DNA of 64,000 nt from Salinicoccus hispanicus (GTDB lineage: Bacteria; Bacillota; Bacilli; Staphylococcales; Salinicoccaceae), in the NCBI RefSeq assembly GCF_009831115.1, contig NZ_WUUK01000005.1:1-64000 (forward strand), read 5' to 3'. Shown one piece after another: positions 36,028 through 45,166 of this stretch. The position numbers and the translations under genes are program-made. Numbering within the stretch: the first letter of the stretch is position 1; each line of letters opens with the position of its first letter. Below the pieces are notes generated by a model that was given only the letters and a program-made list of their open reading frames with translations, searched no databases and was not told the origin of the DNA.

Positions 36028-36498
36028 TTACAGCGTTCTGTTGAGCCTGATCATATCCCGACACCATATGCCATTTTCATAAATGTGATCCTCGTAGTAG
36101 TCTGTGAAAAAGTCGCGCAGAATACAATCGATTCTAAACCCTGCCTTCTGGTAGAGTGCCAGCTGGCCGATGCTTGAGTTGCCGGTTCCGATTTCAATCG
36201 CCTTGTAGCCTGCCTTACTGTATCGATTCACTGCATCCATCAGCAGATGCTTCCCTATGCCTTTACCTTGAAATGCCTCTTTGACGGCAATGTTGTATAT
36301 TTCGATAGTGTCTCGAGAAATCTTTCCAGCCACATAGACACCGATGATTTCTCCGGTCAACTCAGCTAGATAGCAATCGGATTGCTTAAGATACGAACGT
36401 ATCCGCTGATCGGATGGGTCCGCCAGGGTCAGTAGTACCATCGGCGCTTCTTCGTTTTCTCCGATTTGCCTGATATGTAGATCGTCCTCAATATTCAT
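36028..36498 (-). CDS. GNAT family N-acetyltransferase
   Basis: 156 aa. The GNAT acetyl-CoA site is visible as IYNIAVKEAFQGKGIGKHLLMDAVNR (motif A, QGKGIG), with motif B near LALYQKAGFRID. The substrate is unknown. Its ATG overlaps the stop of the upstream Nudix gene by one base (TGATG), so they are translationally coupled. Confidence 0.88.
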   Translation of the reverse strand: MNIEDDLHIRQIGENEEAPMVLLTLADPSDQRIRSYLKQSDCYLAELTGEIIGVYVAGKISRDTIEIYNIAVKEAFQGKGIGKHLLMDAVNRYSKAGYKAIEIGTGNSSIGQLALYQKAGFRIDCILRDFFTDYYEDHIYENGIWCRDMIRLNRTL

Positions 36499-37016
36499 CA
36501 GTTCTTTATCGCCCCTTGTCGATTGATCAGGTCGAAGTACAGTCTGATCAGATTCTGCTCATAAGGGATGAATGTGCCTGCTTCAATCATCTCAAGAATT
36601 TCTTCTTTCGCTGCCCATTTCACACTCTGCACTTCTTCGTACTGCAAGGACAGTTCCTTGATATCCACATCCATCTCGATCAGATAGATATCATCGAACC
36701 CCCTGGCAAAGTTCATGGTCATTGTCGGTCTGACATTTTCGAGGTTGAGCTCAAGGCCGATTTCTTCCAGCGTTTCCCGTTCGGCAGCCATTTGACTCGT
36801 ATCCCCGCTGACGGCGCTGCCACCCACTGTCACATCCCACATGTTCGGCCATCCTTCCTTGAAAGGCTGGCGCTGCTGAATGAGCATCTCTCCATTGGAA
36901 TTGAAAATACACACATGGATGACCATATGATACTCACCTGGCGCAAGTGTATTCCCCCGCGTCATCGTCTTATTCATTTTGTTGCGCGCCGCATCGTATA
37001 AATCCCAAGTCTCCAT
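36498..37016 (-). CDS. Nudix hydrolase (IDI/YfcD-like)
   Basis: 172 aa. The Nudix box is present (GSAVSGDTSQMAAERETLEEIGL), with aspartate where the first glutamate usually is; the REtxEE core is intact. The N-terminal HMVIHVCIFNSNGEMLIQQRQPFK matches the YfcD/isopentenyl-isomerase-like subgroup. It probably hydrolyses a nucleoside diphosphate derivative. It is coupled to the GNAT gene. Confidence 0.88.
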   Translation of the reverse strand: METWDLYDAARNKMNKTMTRGNTLAPGEYHMVIHVCIFNSNGEMLIQQRQPFKEGWPNMWDVTVGGSAVSGDTSQMAAERETLEEIGLELNLENVRPTMTMNFARGFDDIYLIEMDVDIKELSLQYEEVQSVKWAAKEEILEMIEAGTFIPYEQNLIRLYFDLINRQGAIKN

Positions 37017-37087
37017 TAATCAATCTCCCACTTATATTCTTAACTTATATCTAGTATATTGATTTTTTTCAGAAACTCAAAATCAAA

Positions 37088-37621
37088 TCAATCCCGGTTT
37101 TTCACAACAGTGCTGCCTGCCATAAGGTCGCCGAGATTCCTATGATCCCTACGTATCAGTACCATGAGTATATACGTAATTACAAGAATCATGGACAGCG
37201 CATAGAATGTAATATAGAACGGCGTATCAAAACCATTGTATATGCCACTGATTGTGCTCATATGACCGAACTGCCACGGCAGGAACTTCATGATGTTTCT
37301 GATCAGACTCCCCTTGACAGGACTTCCTCGATAGACGACTGTGAGCCCGGCCCTCCGTTTGCCGAAGGAAGCATACGGCTTTCTCGCTTCCATGATGGAA
37401 AATACAATAATGATCGGCACAACGGAAAAGAATGTTGCGACGAGTTGGGACTGGGCAGAAGTATACTCCGGAATGCTGTCCAGCATGAAAAGTGTAATGA
37501 TGATATTAAAAATGGCCACGATTGCGAGACAGGCGAGAATGAACAGCCAATCGAAGAAAAGTGCCTTGAACCTGAGCTTGATCCCCGGCACTTCTTCTTG
37601 TTTTCTATATTCGCTATCCAT
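37088..37621 (-). CDS. RDD family membrane protein
   Basis: 177 aa with four membrane helices. The RDD pattern shows as LRFKALFFDWLFIL (Arg then Asp in helix 1) and, near the end, RRDHRNLGDLMAGSTVV. RDD proteins are small membrane proteins, some implicated in sodium/proton exchange; this one's role is unknown. Its start overlaps the 3' end of the upstream VOC gene by 8 nt. Confidence 0.82.
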   Translation of the reverse strand: MDSEYRKQEEVPGIKLRFKALFFDWLFILACLAIVAIFNIIITLFMLDSIPEYTSAQSQLVATFFSVVPIIIVFSIMEARKPYASFGKRRAGLTVVYRGSPVKGSLIRNIMKFLPWQFGHMSTISGIYNGFDTPFYITFYALSMILVITYILMVLIRRDHRNLGDLMAGSTVVKNRD

Positions 37622-38051
37622 CGGCTCTACGATCTTCCCACAGTTTTACTCGTTCCTCAAAGCCGACTTCCCGATGGACTTCATGAAGCATCCATAAGTA
37701 GCCGAACATGTCACTGAACATCGCATTCGATACACCATAATCCGGCATTTCGATCACTTCTTGTACTTCTGTGCATCCTGACTCCATAGCTTTTCTGAAT
37801 GTTTCCTCGATATCCGGCACCATGATATTAAACCATATGGGCTTCGGATCATCCAGATTCGGTGCATTCAGTTCAAACGCTTCATTTTCGTCCAACATAT
37901 GGAACCGCACATCATACAATGAAAAGACAACTTCATTCTCTCCTTTCGAAAAATCCGTCACTTCAATACGTTCAATGTCAAATATACGTTCGTAAAGCTC
38001 CAAGGCTTTTAAACTGTCTGCAACAACCATATCAATTTCCACACCGATCAT
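37614..38051 (-). CDS. VOC family protein (glyoxalase/bleomycin-resistance fold)
   Basis: 145 aa from ATG 38051, 8 nt after AAGGGG. A single pair of beta-alpha-beta modules: VEIDMVVADSLKALELYERIF, then IWFNIMVPDIEETFRKAMESGC. It is similar to PhnB-like/YkcA-type VOC proteins. Metal ligands are not obvious. The substrate is unknown. It overlaps the RDD gene. Confidence 0.82.
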   Translation of the reverse strand: MIGVEIDMVVADSLKALELYERIFDIERIEVTDFSKGENEVVFSLYDVRFHMLDENEAFELNAPNLDDPKPIWFNIMVPDIEETFRKAMESGCTEVQEVIEMPDYGVSNAMFSDMFGYLWMLHEVHREVGFEERVKLWEDRRADG

Positions 38052-38092
38052 ATCATCCACCCCTTCAGTTTATTTATTCGCTCAATACTTTT

Positions 38093-38635
38093 TTAACTGA
38101 CAGATTGCATGAGTTCATAAATCTTACTGACGGTGTTCACATTTCTTATCGTGACTTTTTTGTAGATTTTCGTTCCCACTATTTTCGACATGCCGCTTTT
38201 GGACAGGTTCCCTTTATCCACCGACCAGAGTATCGCACCCGGAATATATATGACCTGTTCGATATCCGGACGAATTTTCAGTTCGTCCAATACGGATCTA
38301 TCGTCAATTTCATCCCAAAGGAACAGGACATCACTCTTGATTTCCTTGTCGTTCTTCCAGAAATCCGGGAGGTGATCGACGACTGCTTCGATTTCTTCGA
38401 AACTTCTTATCAGTACCTTGATATCCAGATTGAAGTCTTGAAGGATGGTCGCTTCCAGTATGCCGGGAAGCTTAAATTGGCTGTTGTATTCATTAGAGAA
38501 AATAATATTACCCGAATTGATGTAGGTGATGACATCATTCATACCTGCATTTTCAAAAGATGCTTTCAGATCTTTCATATCGATTTTGTTATTTCCACCG
38601 ACATTGATTCCGCGAAGCAGTGCAACATAGATCAT
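38093..38635 (-). CDS. DUF1697 family protein
   Basis: 180 aa from ATG 38635 after AAGGAGAG. The DUF1697 signature is clear: YVALLRGINVGGNNKIDMKDLK, YINSGNIIF, and WSVDKGNLSKSGMSKIVG near the end. The function is unknown. It precedes the VOC and RDD genes on the same strand. Confidence 0.88.
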   Translation of the reverse strand: MIYVALLRGINVGGNNKIDMKDLKASFENAGMNDVITYINSGNIIFSNEYNSQFKLPGILEATILQDFNLDIKVLIRSFEEIEAVVDHLPDFWKNDKEIKSDVLFLWDEIDDRSVLDELKIRPDIEQVIYIPGAILWSVDKGNLSKSGMSKIVGTKIYKKVTIRNVNTVSKIYELMQSVS

Positions 38636-38713
38636 GGTCATCTCTCCTTCAATCCAATATTCATTTACATTTTACCACATCACTTCTCTTAAACAGCTAC
38701 GGTACCCTATAAC

Positions 38714-38747
38714 GGCAAAAAAAAGACATCCATATAATGAATGTCTT
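38714..38747 (-). terminator. dus terminator
   Basis: A 7-bp stem (AAGACAT 38723-38729, ATGTCTT 38741-38747) with an inner CAT/ATG pairing is followed on the minus strand by eight or more T. Confidence 0.75.
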
Positions 38748-38758
38748 GAACTACCTAT

Positions 38759-39751
38759 TTAACCTATATGCTGCGCTTCCATCTCTTCAGCCATGTTGCG
38801 CTCAGCCTCATCTATCAGTATGCGTGCTTCATCAGTCGATTTGGTATTCATCAGCTGGTTTCTAAGCTCACCTGCGCCTTTGAATCCTTTGACGTATATC
38901 TTGAAGAAGCGATGGAGAGGTGCATATTTACGCGGTTCGATCTCGGAATATTCATCATGAAGATCGAGATGAATCCTGAGCAGGCCCAATAGTTCCTTGC
39001 TGCTGTGTTCCTTCGGCTCTTCTTCGAATGCGAACGGGTTCTTGAAGATGCCCCGTCCAATCATCACACCATCCACACCGTATTTTTCAGCAAGCTCCAT
39101 GCCTGTGGCACGATCCGGGATATCCCCATTGATCGTCAGCAGAGTATCCGGTGCAATTTCATCACGCAATTTCTTTATTTCAGCAATCAATTCCCAGTGT
39201 GCATCAACCTTGCTCATTTCCTTACGGGTTCTAAGGTGGATGGAAAGGTTCGCAATATCCTGGCGGAAGACATGCGTAAGCCATTCATGTCTCTCTTCAA
39301 GTTCCGTGTATCCGAGACGCGTCTTCACACTGACAGGGAGTCCCCCTGCTTTTGCTGCCTGGATCAGTTCCGCAGCAACTTCAAACCGACGGATGAGGCC
39401 GCTGCCCTTTCCTTTGCCGGCAACATTCGCTACAGGACATCCCATGTTGAGATCGATGCCCTTGAATCCCTCTTCAGCCATGCCAATGCTCATCTGACGG
39501 AAATGCTCAGGGTTATCGCCCCATATATGTGCCACCAGTGGCTGTTCATCTTCAGTGAAAGTCAGCCTTCCACGCACACTCTGTTTCCCATCCGGATGGC
39601 AGTAGCTATCGGAGTTCGTGAACTCCGTGAAGAAGACATCCGGCCTTGCCGCTTCAGCCACGACATGGCGGAATACGACATCCGTTACATCCTCCATCGG
39701 CGCCAGTACAAAAAACGGTCGTGGCAGGTCACGCCAAAAATTATCTTTCAT
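38759..39751 (-). CDS. dus: tRNA-dihydrouridine synthase
   Basis: 330 aa. A TIM-barrel flavoenzyme with [15 protein letters not shown], the catalytic cysteine loop [26 protein letters not shown] and VMIGRG. It reduces uridine to dihydrouridine in tRNA using FMN and NAD(P)H. The length exceeds DusA/B models slightly, and the C-terminal helical RNA-binding domain ([19 protein letters not shown]) is present. ATG 39751 is chosen over 39790, since AAAGGA lies between them; its spacing is long (12 nt). Confidence 0.92.
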   Translation of the reverse strand: MKDNFWRDLPRPFFVLAPMEDVTDVVFRHVVAEAARPDVFFTEFTNSDSYCHPDGKQSVRGRLTFTEDEQPLVAHIWGDNPEHFRQMSIGMAEEGFKGIDLNMGCPVANVAGKGKGSGLIRRFEVAAELIQAAKAGGLPVSVKTRLGYTELEERHEWLTHVFRQDIANLSIHLRTRKEMSKVDAHWELIAEIKKLRDEIAPDTLLTINGDIPDRATGMELAEKYGVDGVMIGRGIFKNPFAFEEEPKEHSSKELLGLLRIHLDLHDEYSEIEPRKYAPLHRFFKIYVKGFKGAGELRNQLMNTKSTDEARILIDEAERNMAEEMEAQHIG

Positions 39752-39958
39752 ACGAAATTCAAATCCTTTCGTTACGTTATACCTAAGCAATACTTTATAT
39801 TAATATGTTCGACCGTTTACATCAACCTTTAAAACTCAGAATATCGGAAATTAACTTAGGAAAATCCGTAAGATGTAACAGGTTGGTCATAAGACCGCCT
39901 CCATTTCGGCAGTGATCTGTACTATACTTTTCAATGTATGTGAATAAGGAGGAATAGA

Positions 39959-41296
39959 ATGCAGAAACAATCCAGCACCCCTTTAATATGGAGATGGCAT
40001 TTGTATGCCGGTCTGATCATCGCTCCATTTCTCATCATCCTTTCCATAACGGGTGCCATTTATTTGTTCAAGTTTGATATTGAAGACTACATATACAAAG
40101 ATTACTATCAGGTAGAACCTGGTGATTCCAAGCTCCCTCCCAGTGACCTCGCCAATACGGCACTGAATACTGTTGGTGGCGGAGAAGTAACCAGATACCG
40201 CCCAGGAGAGAATGAAAGCCGTTCCGTTGAAGTTGGCATTCTCGACAATGATGGAGAGTCATTGACTGTCTTTTTAGATCCTTATACAAGAACCGTGCTT
40301 GGGGTGATCAATGATGATACACGCCCGATGGAGCTCCTCGCTGATGCCCATAGCGAGTTGATGGCAGGCACTTTCGGTGATCGGATCGTCGAACTGATTG
40401 CATCGTGGACAGTCATCATGATTCTCTCCGGCCTATATCTTTGGTTCCCAAAATCCAAGGAGAAAATAAAAGGTGTCTTCACCTTCCGATTCAATAAAGG
40501 AAATCGGGTAAGATGGCGCGATCTGCACGCCGTATCCGGGTTCTGGCTATCCGGCGGTATACTCTTCTTCATCTTGTCGGGCATGCTGTGGACGGGCTTT
40601 TGGGGAACTGGTGTACAGCAGATGACAACAGCCTCCGGTTTCGGATATCCGCCTTCAATCTGGACAGGACCTGCGCCGGAATCGGATACAGTTACAGAAG
40701 AAATTGCGGATGTATCCTGGGCAGCCGAACAGCTGCCGGTGGCAGAATCCGACATGTTTTCCGGCTTAAATCAGGCATCCATCAATGATATTGTGGCTAC
40801 CGCCGAGGAAACCGGCATCCATCCCTCCTATGATATTTTCTATCCAGGCAGTGATACAGGCGTCTTTACACTCAGTACATTTCCAAGGAGAGCACAGGAT
40901 GAAGCCACCATCCATATCGACCAGTACGCAGGCAACGTCATTGCAGATTACCGCTATGACCACTATGGCCCTCTTGGAAAATTCATGGCACTAGCGATTA
41001 CGATTCACAAAGGGCTGCAATTCGGCATCTGGAATCAGATTTTTGGACTGCTCATCTGTATTGGCCTGATCGGTATGGTGGTAACAGGATTCTGGATGTG
41101 GATCAGACGCCGCCCACAGGGACAGATGGGAGCGCCTAAATCTAAGAGTATTCTGAACTTCAAAGGACCATTGACCATTCTGATCATACTCGGCATCATT
41201 TTCCCACTGGTTGGTCTATCGTTAATCTTCGTCTTTCTGCTTGATCGTCTTGTCATCCGTCGAATACCTAAACTTAACCATTTCATTCATGGGTAG
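39959..41296 (+). CDS. PepSY domain/PepSY-associated TM protein
   Basis: 445 aa. An N-terminal helix with WRWHLYAGLIIAPFLIILSITGAIYLF is the typical start of PepSY_TM proteins. An extracellular PepSY region follows, then WRDLHAVSGFWLSGGILFFILSGMLWTGFWG, a second PepSY (TIHIDQYAGNVIADYRYDHYGPLGK), and the conserved AITIHKGLQFGIWNQIFGLLICIGL helix. Such proteins are linked to metal or heme reduction and uptake. AAGGAGGAA precedes the ATG; a 16-nt gap leads to the FixH-like gene. Confidence 0.88.
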   Translation: MQKQSSTPLIWRWHLYAGLIIAPFLIILSITGAIYLFKFDIEDYIYKDYYQVEPGDSKLPPSDLANTALNTVGGGEVTRYRPGENESRSVEVGILDNDGESLTVFLDPYTRTVLGVINDDTRPMELLADAHSELMAGTFGDRIVELIASWTVIMILSGLYLWFPKSKEKIKGVFTFRFNKGNRVRWRDLHAVSGFWLSGGILFFILSGMLWTGFWGTGVQQMTTASGFGYPPSIWTGPAPESDTVTEEIADVSWAAEQLPVAESDMFSGLNQASINDIVATAEETGIHPSYDIFYPGSDTGVFTLSTFPRRAQDEATIHIDQYAGNVIADYRYDHYGPLGKFMALAITIHKGLQFGIWNQIFGLLICIGLIGMVVTGFWMWIRRRPQGQMGAPKSKSILNFKGPLTILIILGIIFPLVGLSLIFVFLLDRLVIRRIPKLNHFIHG

Positions 41297-41312
41297 GAGA
41301 AAGGAGTAAAAA

Positions 41313-41777
41313 ATGAAAAAAGCGCTTATTCTGATTGTGTCCATGACACTGCTCTCCGCCTGTGGTCTGGTAGATCAGGAGACCCACGATATGTACAACC
41401 ATCTACCCGATGCCACAATTAATGTTGATATGTCACACCTGACAGAAACGGAGACCGACCTTCCTGTCGATGTGTATGTATATATCGATGAAGCACCCGT
41501 TTCTGATGCGGACGTCTCCATTAGAATATGGAATATCCGTGAATCCGAGACGACCGCTTTGACTAAGGAAATGACGCATGTTGAGGATGGCCGTTACACA
41601 GCGGATGTGAACATGGCAGAAGAGGGTCTCTTTTTACTCGAAACAAGCGTCACCCACCCAAAAGTTGATGCCTATCCGGTGAACTATTTTACCCTTGGGG
41701 AAATTGATGTTTTTGAAAGCATGCTTCTGGAAGACCTGGTGGATGATGATGATGTGGATATCCCAGGACACCATTAA
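41313..41777 (+). CDS. FixH/YtkA-like lipoprotein
   Basis: 154 aa. A signal peptide with lipobox LLSAC (C16) predicts a lipoprotein. The mature part has an immunoglobulin-like fold of the YtkA/FixH type (DLPVDVYVYIDEAPVSDADVSIRIW, MTHVEDGRYTADVNMAEEGLFLLETSVTH). The His/Asp-rich tail (DDDDVDIPGHH) could bind metal. It is cotranscribed with the PepSY protein, so the pair probably acts together at the membrane surface. Confidence 0.8.
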   Translation: MKKALILIVSMTLLSACGLVDQETHDMYNHLPDATINVDMSHLTETETDLPVDVYVYIDEAPVSDADVSIRIWNIRESETTALTKEMTHVEDGRYTADVNMAEEGLFLLETSVTHPKVDAYPVNYFTLGEIDVFESMLLEDLVDDDDVDIPGHH

Positions 41778-41830
41778 AGCATATTCAAAGCATATTCTAT
41801 TGTTACAAAAATACAATGTTCCACCACAAT

Positions 41831-41870
41831 AAGAGGCGCAGCCCATTTATAAATGGGCTGCGCCTCTTAT
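41831..41870. terminator. bidirectional terminator
   Basis: A perfect 19-bp palindrome (AAGAGGCGCAGCCCATTTA 41831-41849 with its complement 41850-41868) lies between the convergent lipoprotein and rlmCD genes. Confidence 0.88.
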
Positions 41871-41896
41871 TTCGATTCCATACCACTGGCGAAATT

Positions 41897-43258
41897 CTAT
41901 GCTTTCAGTTTTTGCAACATGACCAGGCTTTCAATATGGTTTGTCTGAGGAAACATGTCCACTGGTGTCACAGGGCTGATGTCATACCCTTGTGTATTCA
42001 AGTATTTAAGGTCACGCTGCAGTGTACTCGGGTTGCATGATACATAGATGATTTTCTCCGGGCCGACTTCTGCGAGTGCTTCAAGGAACTCGGGGTGGCA
42101 CCCTTTTCTTGGTGGATCGACGAAGACGACATCTGGATTAATGCCCTGTTTGACGAGTTTCTTCATGACCTGCTCGGATTTGCCAAGATGGTATTCTGCA
42201 TTGTCCACACCATTCAGTTTTGCATTCTCTTTCGCATCCTCGACTGCGGAGCGTACGACTTCGATGCCGATGATCTTCTTGGCTTTATCGGATGCACATA
42301 GCCCGATGGTGCCGATGCCGCAGTACGTATCGATGATGGTCTCATCGCCTTTCAGATCCGCGAGGTCTATGGCTTTCTGATAGAGCTTCTCCGTCTGGGC
42401 ATGGTTGACCTGATAGAACGACCTTGCCTTGATGTGGAACTGCTTGCCGAGAAGTTCATCTGTAATATAGTCCTTACCGTGCAGCGTGATGGTCTCGTCA
42501 CCAAAGATGACATTGGTCTTCTTGTCATTGACGTTCTGGACGATGCTAGTGACCATCGGAAAGGCTTTCGTAATCTCGTTGATGATATTTTTAAAGATGT
42601 TCTTCTTGCCGTTGGTAATGAATGCCACCTGGACTTCGCTGTCATCGTGGTTGGACCGGATGATGATGTGCCTGACGAGCCCATGGTGCATTGCTTCGTC
42701 GTATACGGAGACATGCTCCTTGTTGAACTGTTCTTTGATGAAAATCATCAGCTGGTTGTGTATTTCCTTCTGGATCAGGCAGAACTCGATATCGACGATG
42801 TCATGACTTCTCGGCTGATAGAAGCCCATCTCCACCATACCGTTCTTGAACTGGACGGGAATCTGGGATTTATTGCGGTAGTTGAATGGATTGTCCATTG
42901 CCATGACGTCCTCCGTCTCCCGGTCCAGTTTGCCCATCCGGTTGATGCTGTTATCCACGGCACCTTTCTTGAATGCCTGCTGCTCCGGATAGCTGAGTGG
43001 CTGGATCTGGCATCCACCGCATGCGTAGTAGTATGGACATGGCGGCTCTATGCGATTTTCGGATGGTGCAATCACCTTCATGCTTTTGCCGAACCCGAAT
43101 TTCTGGTTGGTCTTGATGACCTTGAATTCTATCTCTTCCCCTTTCAGCACATTGCCGATGAAGATCGGATAATTATCAATTTTTACGACACCCATACCTT
43201 CGTGCGTGTAGTCCTCTACTGTTCCTGTGTAATAGTCATTTTTTGCTACTTGGGCCAT
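41897..43258 (-). CDS. rlmCD: 23S rRNA (uracil-C5)-methyltransferase RlmCD
   Basis: 453 aa, RumA family: TRAM domain, iron-sulfur ligands in CPYYYACGGC, methyltransferase motif DTYCGIGTIGLCAS, VDPPRKGC, catalytic Cys in YVSCNPSTLQRD. It matches the S. aureus and B. subtilis RlmCD enzyme that modifies U747 and U1939 of 23S rRNA. It lies in the rlmCD/dagK/gat neighbourhood as in S. aureus, though here it is preceded by and overlaps (13 nt) a metallophosphoesterase gene. Confidence 0.93.
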   Translation of the reverse strand: MAQVAKNDYYTGTVEDYTHEGMGVVKIDNYPIFIGNVLKGEEIEFKVIKTNQKFGFGKSMKVIAPSENRIEPPCPYYYACGGCQIQPLSYPEQQAFKKGAVDNSINRMGKLDRETEDVMAMDNPFNYRNKSQIPVQFKNGMVEMGFYQPRSHDIVDIEFCLIQKEIHNQLMIFIKEQFNKEHVSVYDEAMHHGLVRHIIIRSNHDDSEVQVAFITNGKKNIFKNIINEITKAFPMVTSIVQNVNDKKTNVIFGDETITLHGKDYITDELLGKQFHIKARSFYQVNHAQTEKLYQKAIDLADLKGDETIIDTYCGIGTIGLCASDKAKKIIGIEVVRSAVEDAKENAKLNGVDNAEYHLGKSEQVMKKLVKQGINPDVVFVDPPRKGCHPEFLEALAEVGPEKIIYVSCNPSTLQRDLKYLNTQGYDISPVTPVDMFPQTNHIESLVMLQKLKA

Positions 43259-45051
43259 GCCTTTTCCTCCTTGCTCAAATCGATCTCATACCAGCTGAAG
43301 CCGTCATCGATCGCTTCGATGTACTTGATTCTGCTGTCATTCTCTATATAATCCTTGGCTTTTGTTGCGGACATCATCCTGTATTTCCGTGCAGGGACGA
43401 TGGTCATTGGATTGCTATGTTCAAATTCAGGTTCTGCCATCATATATTCAACAACGATGTCACGGACATGCCGGTAGGATTCGTGGACAACTTCCGCTTC
43501 TCTCAGAAATGGCGTATATGAGACCCGGTAGTTGTTCGCCGGCACAATGAAGCAGTCATCCGGTTCCACGGGTCTGCCGTCATACTTCATTTCAACAACG
43601 CGTTCTGAATCGCTGATCTGTTTGGCAGTACCGCTATACCTTGGGGGTTGTGTAATGTCGAAAGTATAGTCGAGATCGAAAAAGGTATCGAAGTTGTAGC
43701 TTGGAAAGCCATCCTTGGACCTGTTCGGCTCCAGAAGCTCATCCGTTTCAGGGGATATCTGATTGAACTGTGAAGCACTCCACTCGAGCCATTCTTTCAA
43801 CGTTCTCCCATCCAGTTTTATGATGGTCATTATATTTGTATGCTTGTACAGATCAATGGCCGCCGATAAGGTAATGTCTCCCGCTTCAAGAACCGTGTAG
43901 TCGTTCGGACCATCCCGACCTGCCCGGATGACGGCATTGAAAGCGACTATCGGCAACGTTTCGATTTCTCCCTTTTCCATCAGATCGCGGGTATACGCCT
44001 TCCCTGCTTCTGCTGTCACCTGTACTGCTTCGGAAGGCAGTACTCTGGAAAAATAAGTGTGCCATGTCTCGTCTATATGGCCGATGGGCTGGGACAGATA
44101 TCTGGATACCTGCTCATGAAGATCTTCGTATTTCTTTTTCAGCGATTCATCAAGCGGCATTCTATCCGAATCGATGAGCTGTGCCATCGAATCCACAATG
44201 CGCCAGGACCCGTCATGTTCAATGTCGAAAGTCAGCTGTCCAAGATGGCTCGCAGAAACGCCCGGCTGAACCATCGGTTTGCCGTTCACTACGCCTTTCC
44301 TGAAATCGATGTTGTCTATTTCCATCTCGAAAGTGGTATCGGGAAAGAACTCATGCGTATGGCCGAATACGATGCCGTCGATATCTTTGATCATGGTCAT
44401 CAGCAAGGTCTGATTCTCCCCATAGCTCTTGACCTGATCGGGATTCTTGCTCATGCCCGAATGGGACAGGAGTATGATGATATCAGCACCTTCCGCTTTC
44501 ATTTCCTTGGCAATCTTTTCGACTGTGGTCCGCATATCTCGGACCGTCACTTTGCCTTCAAGATGTGCTGCATCCCATTTCAGTATCTGTGTCGGCACGA
44601 CACTGAGGAAGCCGATCTTCAGGATACCGTCAAGGGTTTCATTTTCAACGATGGTATACGGTTTGACCCGACTCTTAAGCGGATGGTTCTTGAAATCCAC
44701 ATTTGCATTGACGATCTCTGCATCCATCTGTCCATATGCCTTATCGAGATAGTCGAGCCCGAAATTGAATTCATGATTGCCGATGCCGATGACATCATAG
44801 ATGCCATTCATTACATGGGGGACAAAAAGCGGCACATTCTGGTGTCTGTAGTCATAGTCGCTCCATACATCGCCCTGGAGCATATCCCCATTGTCCACTG
44901 CAAGTACCATTTCATCGGGATGCGCAGCTTTATATCGTTCGATATAGGACTGTACATGAAGCAGACTCGCCGACTTCTCGGAAGTGTTGAAATAATCATA
45001 CGGATAGATTGCACCGTGTACGTCTGTTGTTGCAAAAATCGTCAGTCTCAT
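43246..45051 (-). CDS. 5'-nucleotidase/cyclic phosphodiesterase family metallophosphatase
   Basis: 601 aa from ATG 45051 after AGAGGTG. An N-terminal calcineurin-like domain with all motifs: TTDVHGAIYP, DNGDMLQGD, GIGNHEFNFG, LLSHSGM, FGHTHEFFP. A C-terminal 5'-nucleotidase substrate domain includes YDGRPVEPDDCFIVPANNYR. The architecture is that of CpdB/YfkN-type 2',3'-cyclic phosphodiesterase/3'-nucleotidases, but no signal peptide or cell-wall anchor is seen, so it is probably cytosolic. The stop overlaps the rlmCD start. Confidence 0.9.
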   Translation of the reverse strand: MRLTIFATTDVHGAIYPYDYFNTSEKSASLLHVQSYIERYKAAHPDEMVLAVDNGDMLQGDVWSDYDYRHQNVPLFVPHVMNGIYDVIGIGNHEFNFGLDYLDKAYGQMDAEIVNANVDFKNHPLKSRVKPYTIVENETLDGILKIGFLSVVPTQILKWDAAHLEGKVTVRDMRTTVEKIAKEMKAEGADIIILLSHSGMSKNPDQVKSYGENQTLLMTMIKDIDGIVFGHTHEFFPDTTFEMEIDNIDFRKGVVNGKPMVQPGVSASHLGQLTFDIEHDGSWRIVDSMAQLIDSDRMPLDESLKKKYEDLHEQVSRYLSQPIGHIDETWHTYFSRVLPSEAVQVTAEAGKAYTRDLMEKGEIETLPIVAFNAVIRAGRDGPNDYTVLEAGDITLSAAIDLYKHTNIMTIIKLDGRTLKEWLEWSASQFNQISPETDELLEPNRSKDGFPSYNFDTFFDLDYTFDITQPPRYSGTAKQISDSERVVEMKYDGRPVEPDDCFIVPANNYRVSYTPFLREAEVVHESYRHVRDIVVEYMMAEPEFEHSNPMTIVPARKYRMMSATKAKDYIENDSRIKYIEAIDDGFSWYEIDLSKEEKAWPK

Positions 45052-45166
45052 AAGACACCTCTGGTTCATTAGTTGTATCCATTATATCAAAATTGCATAT
45101 TCTTTAGGCTTGAAGTGAAATATTCCGGGTATACAAATTAGGAATCCAATTGAAAGTGGTGAATCT

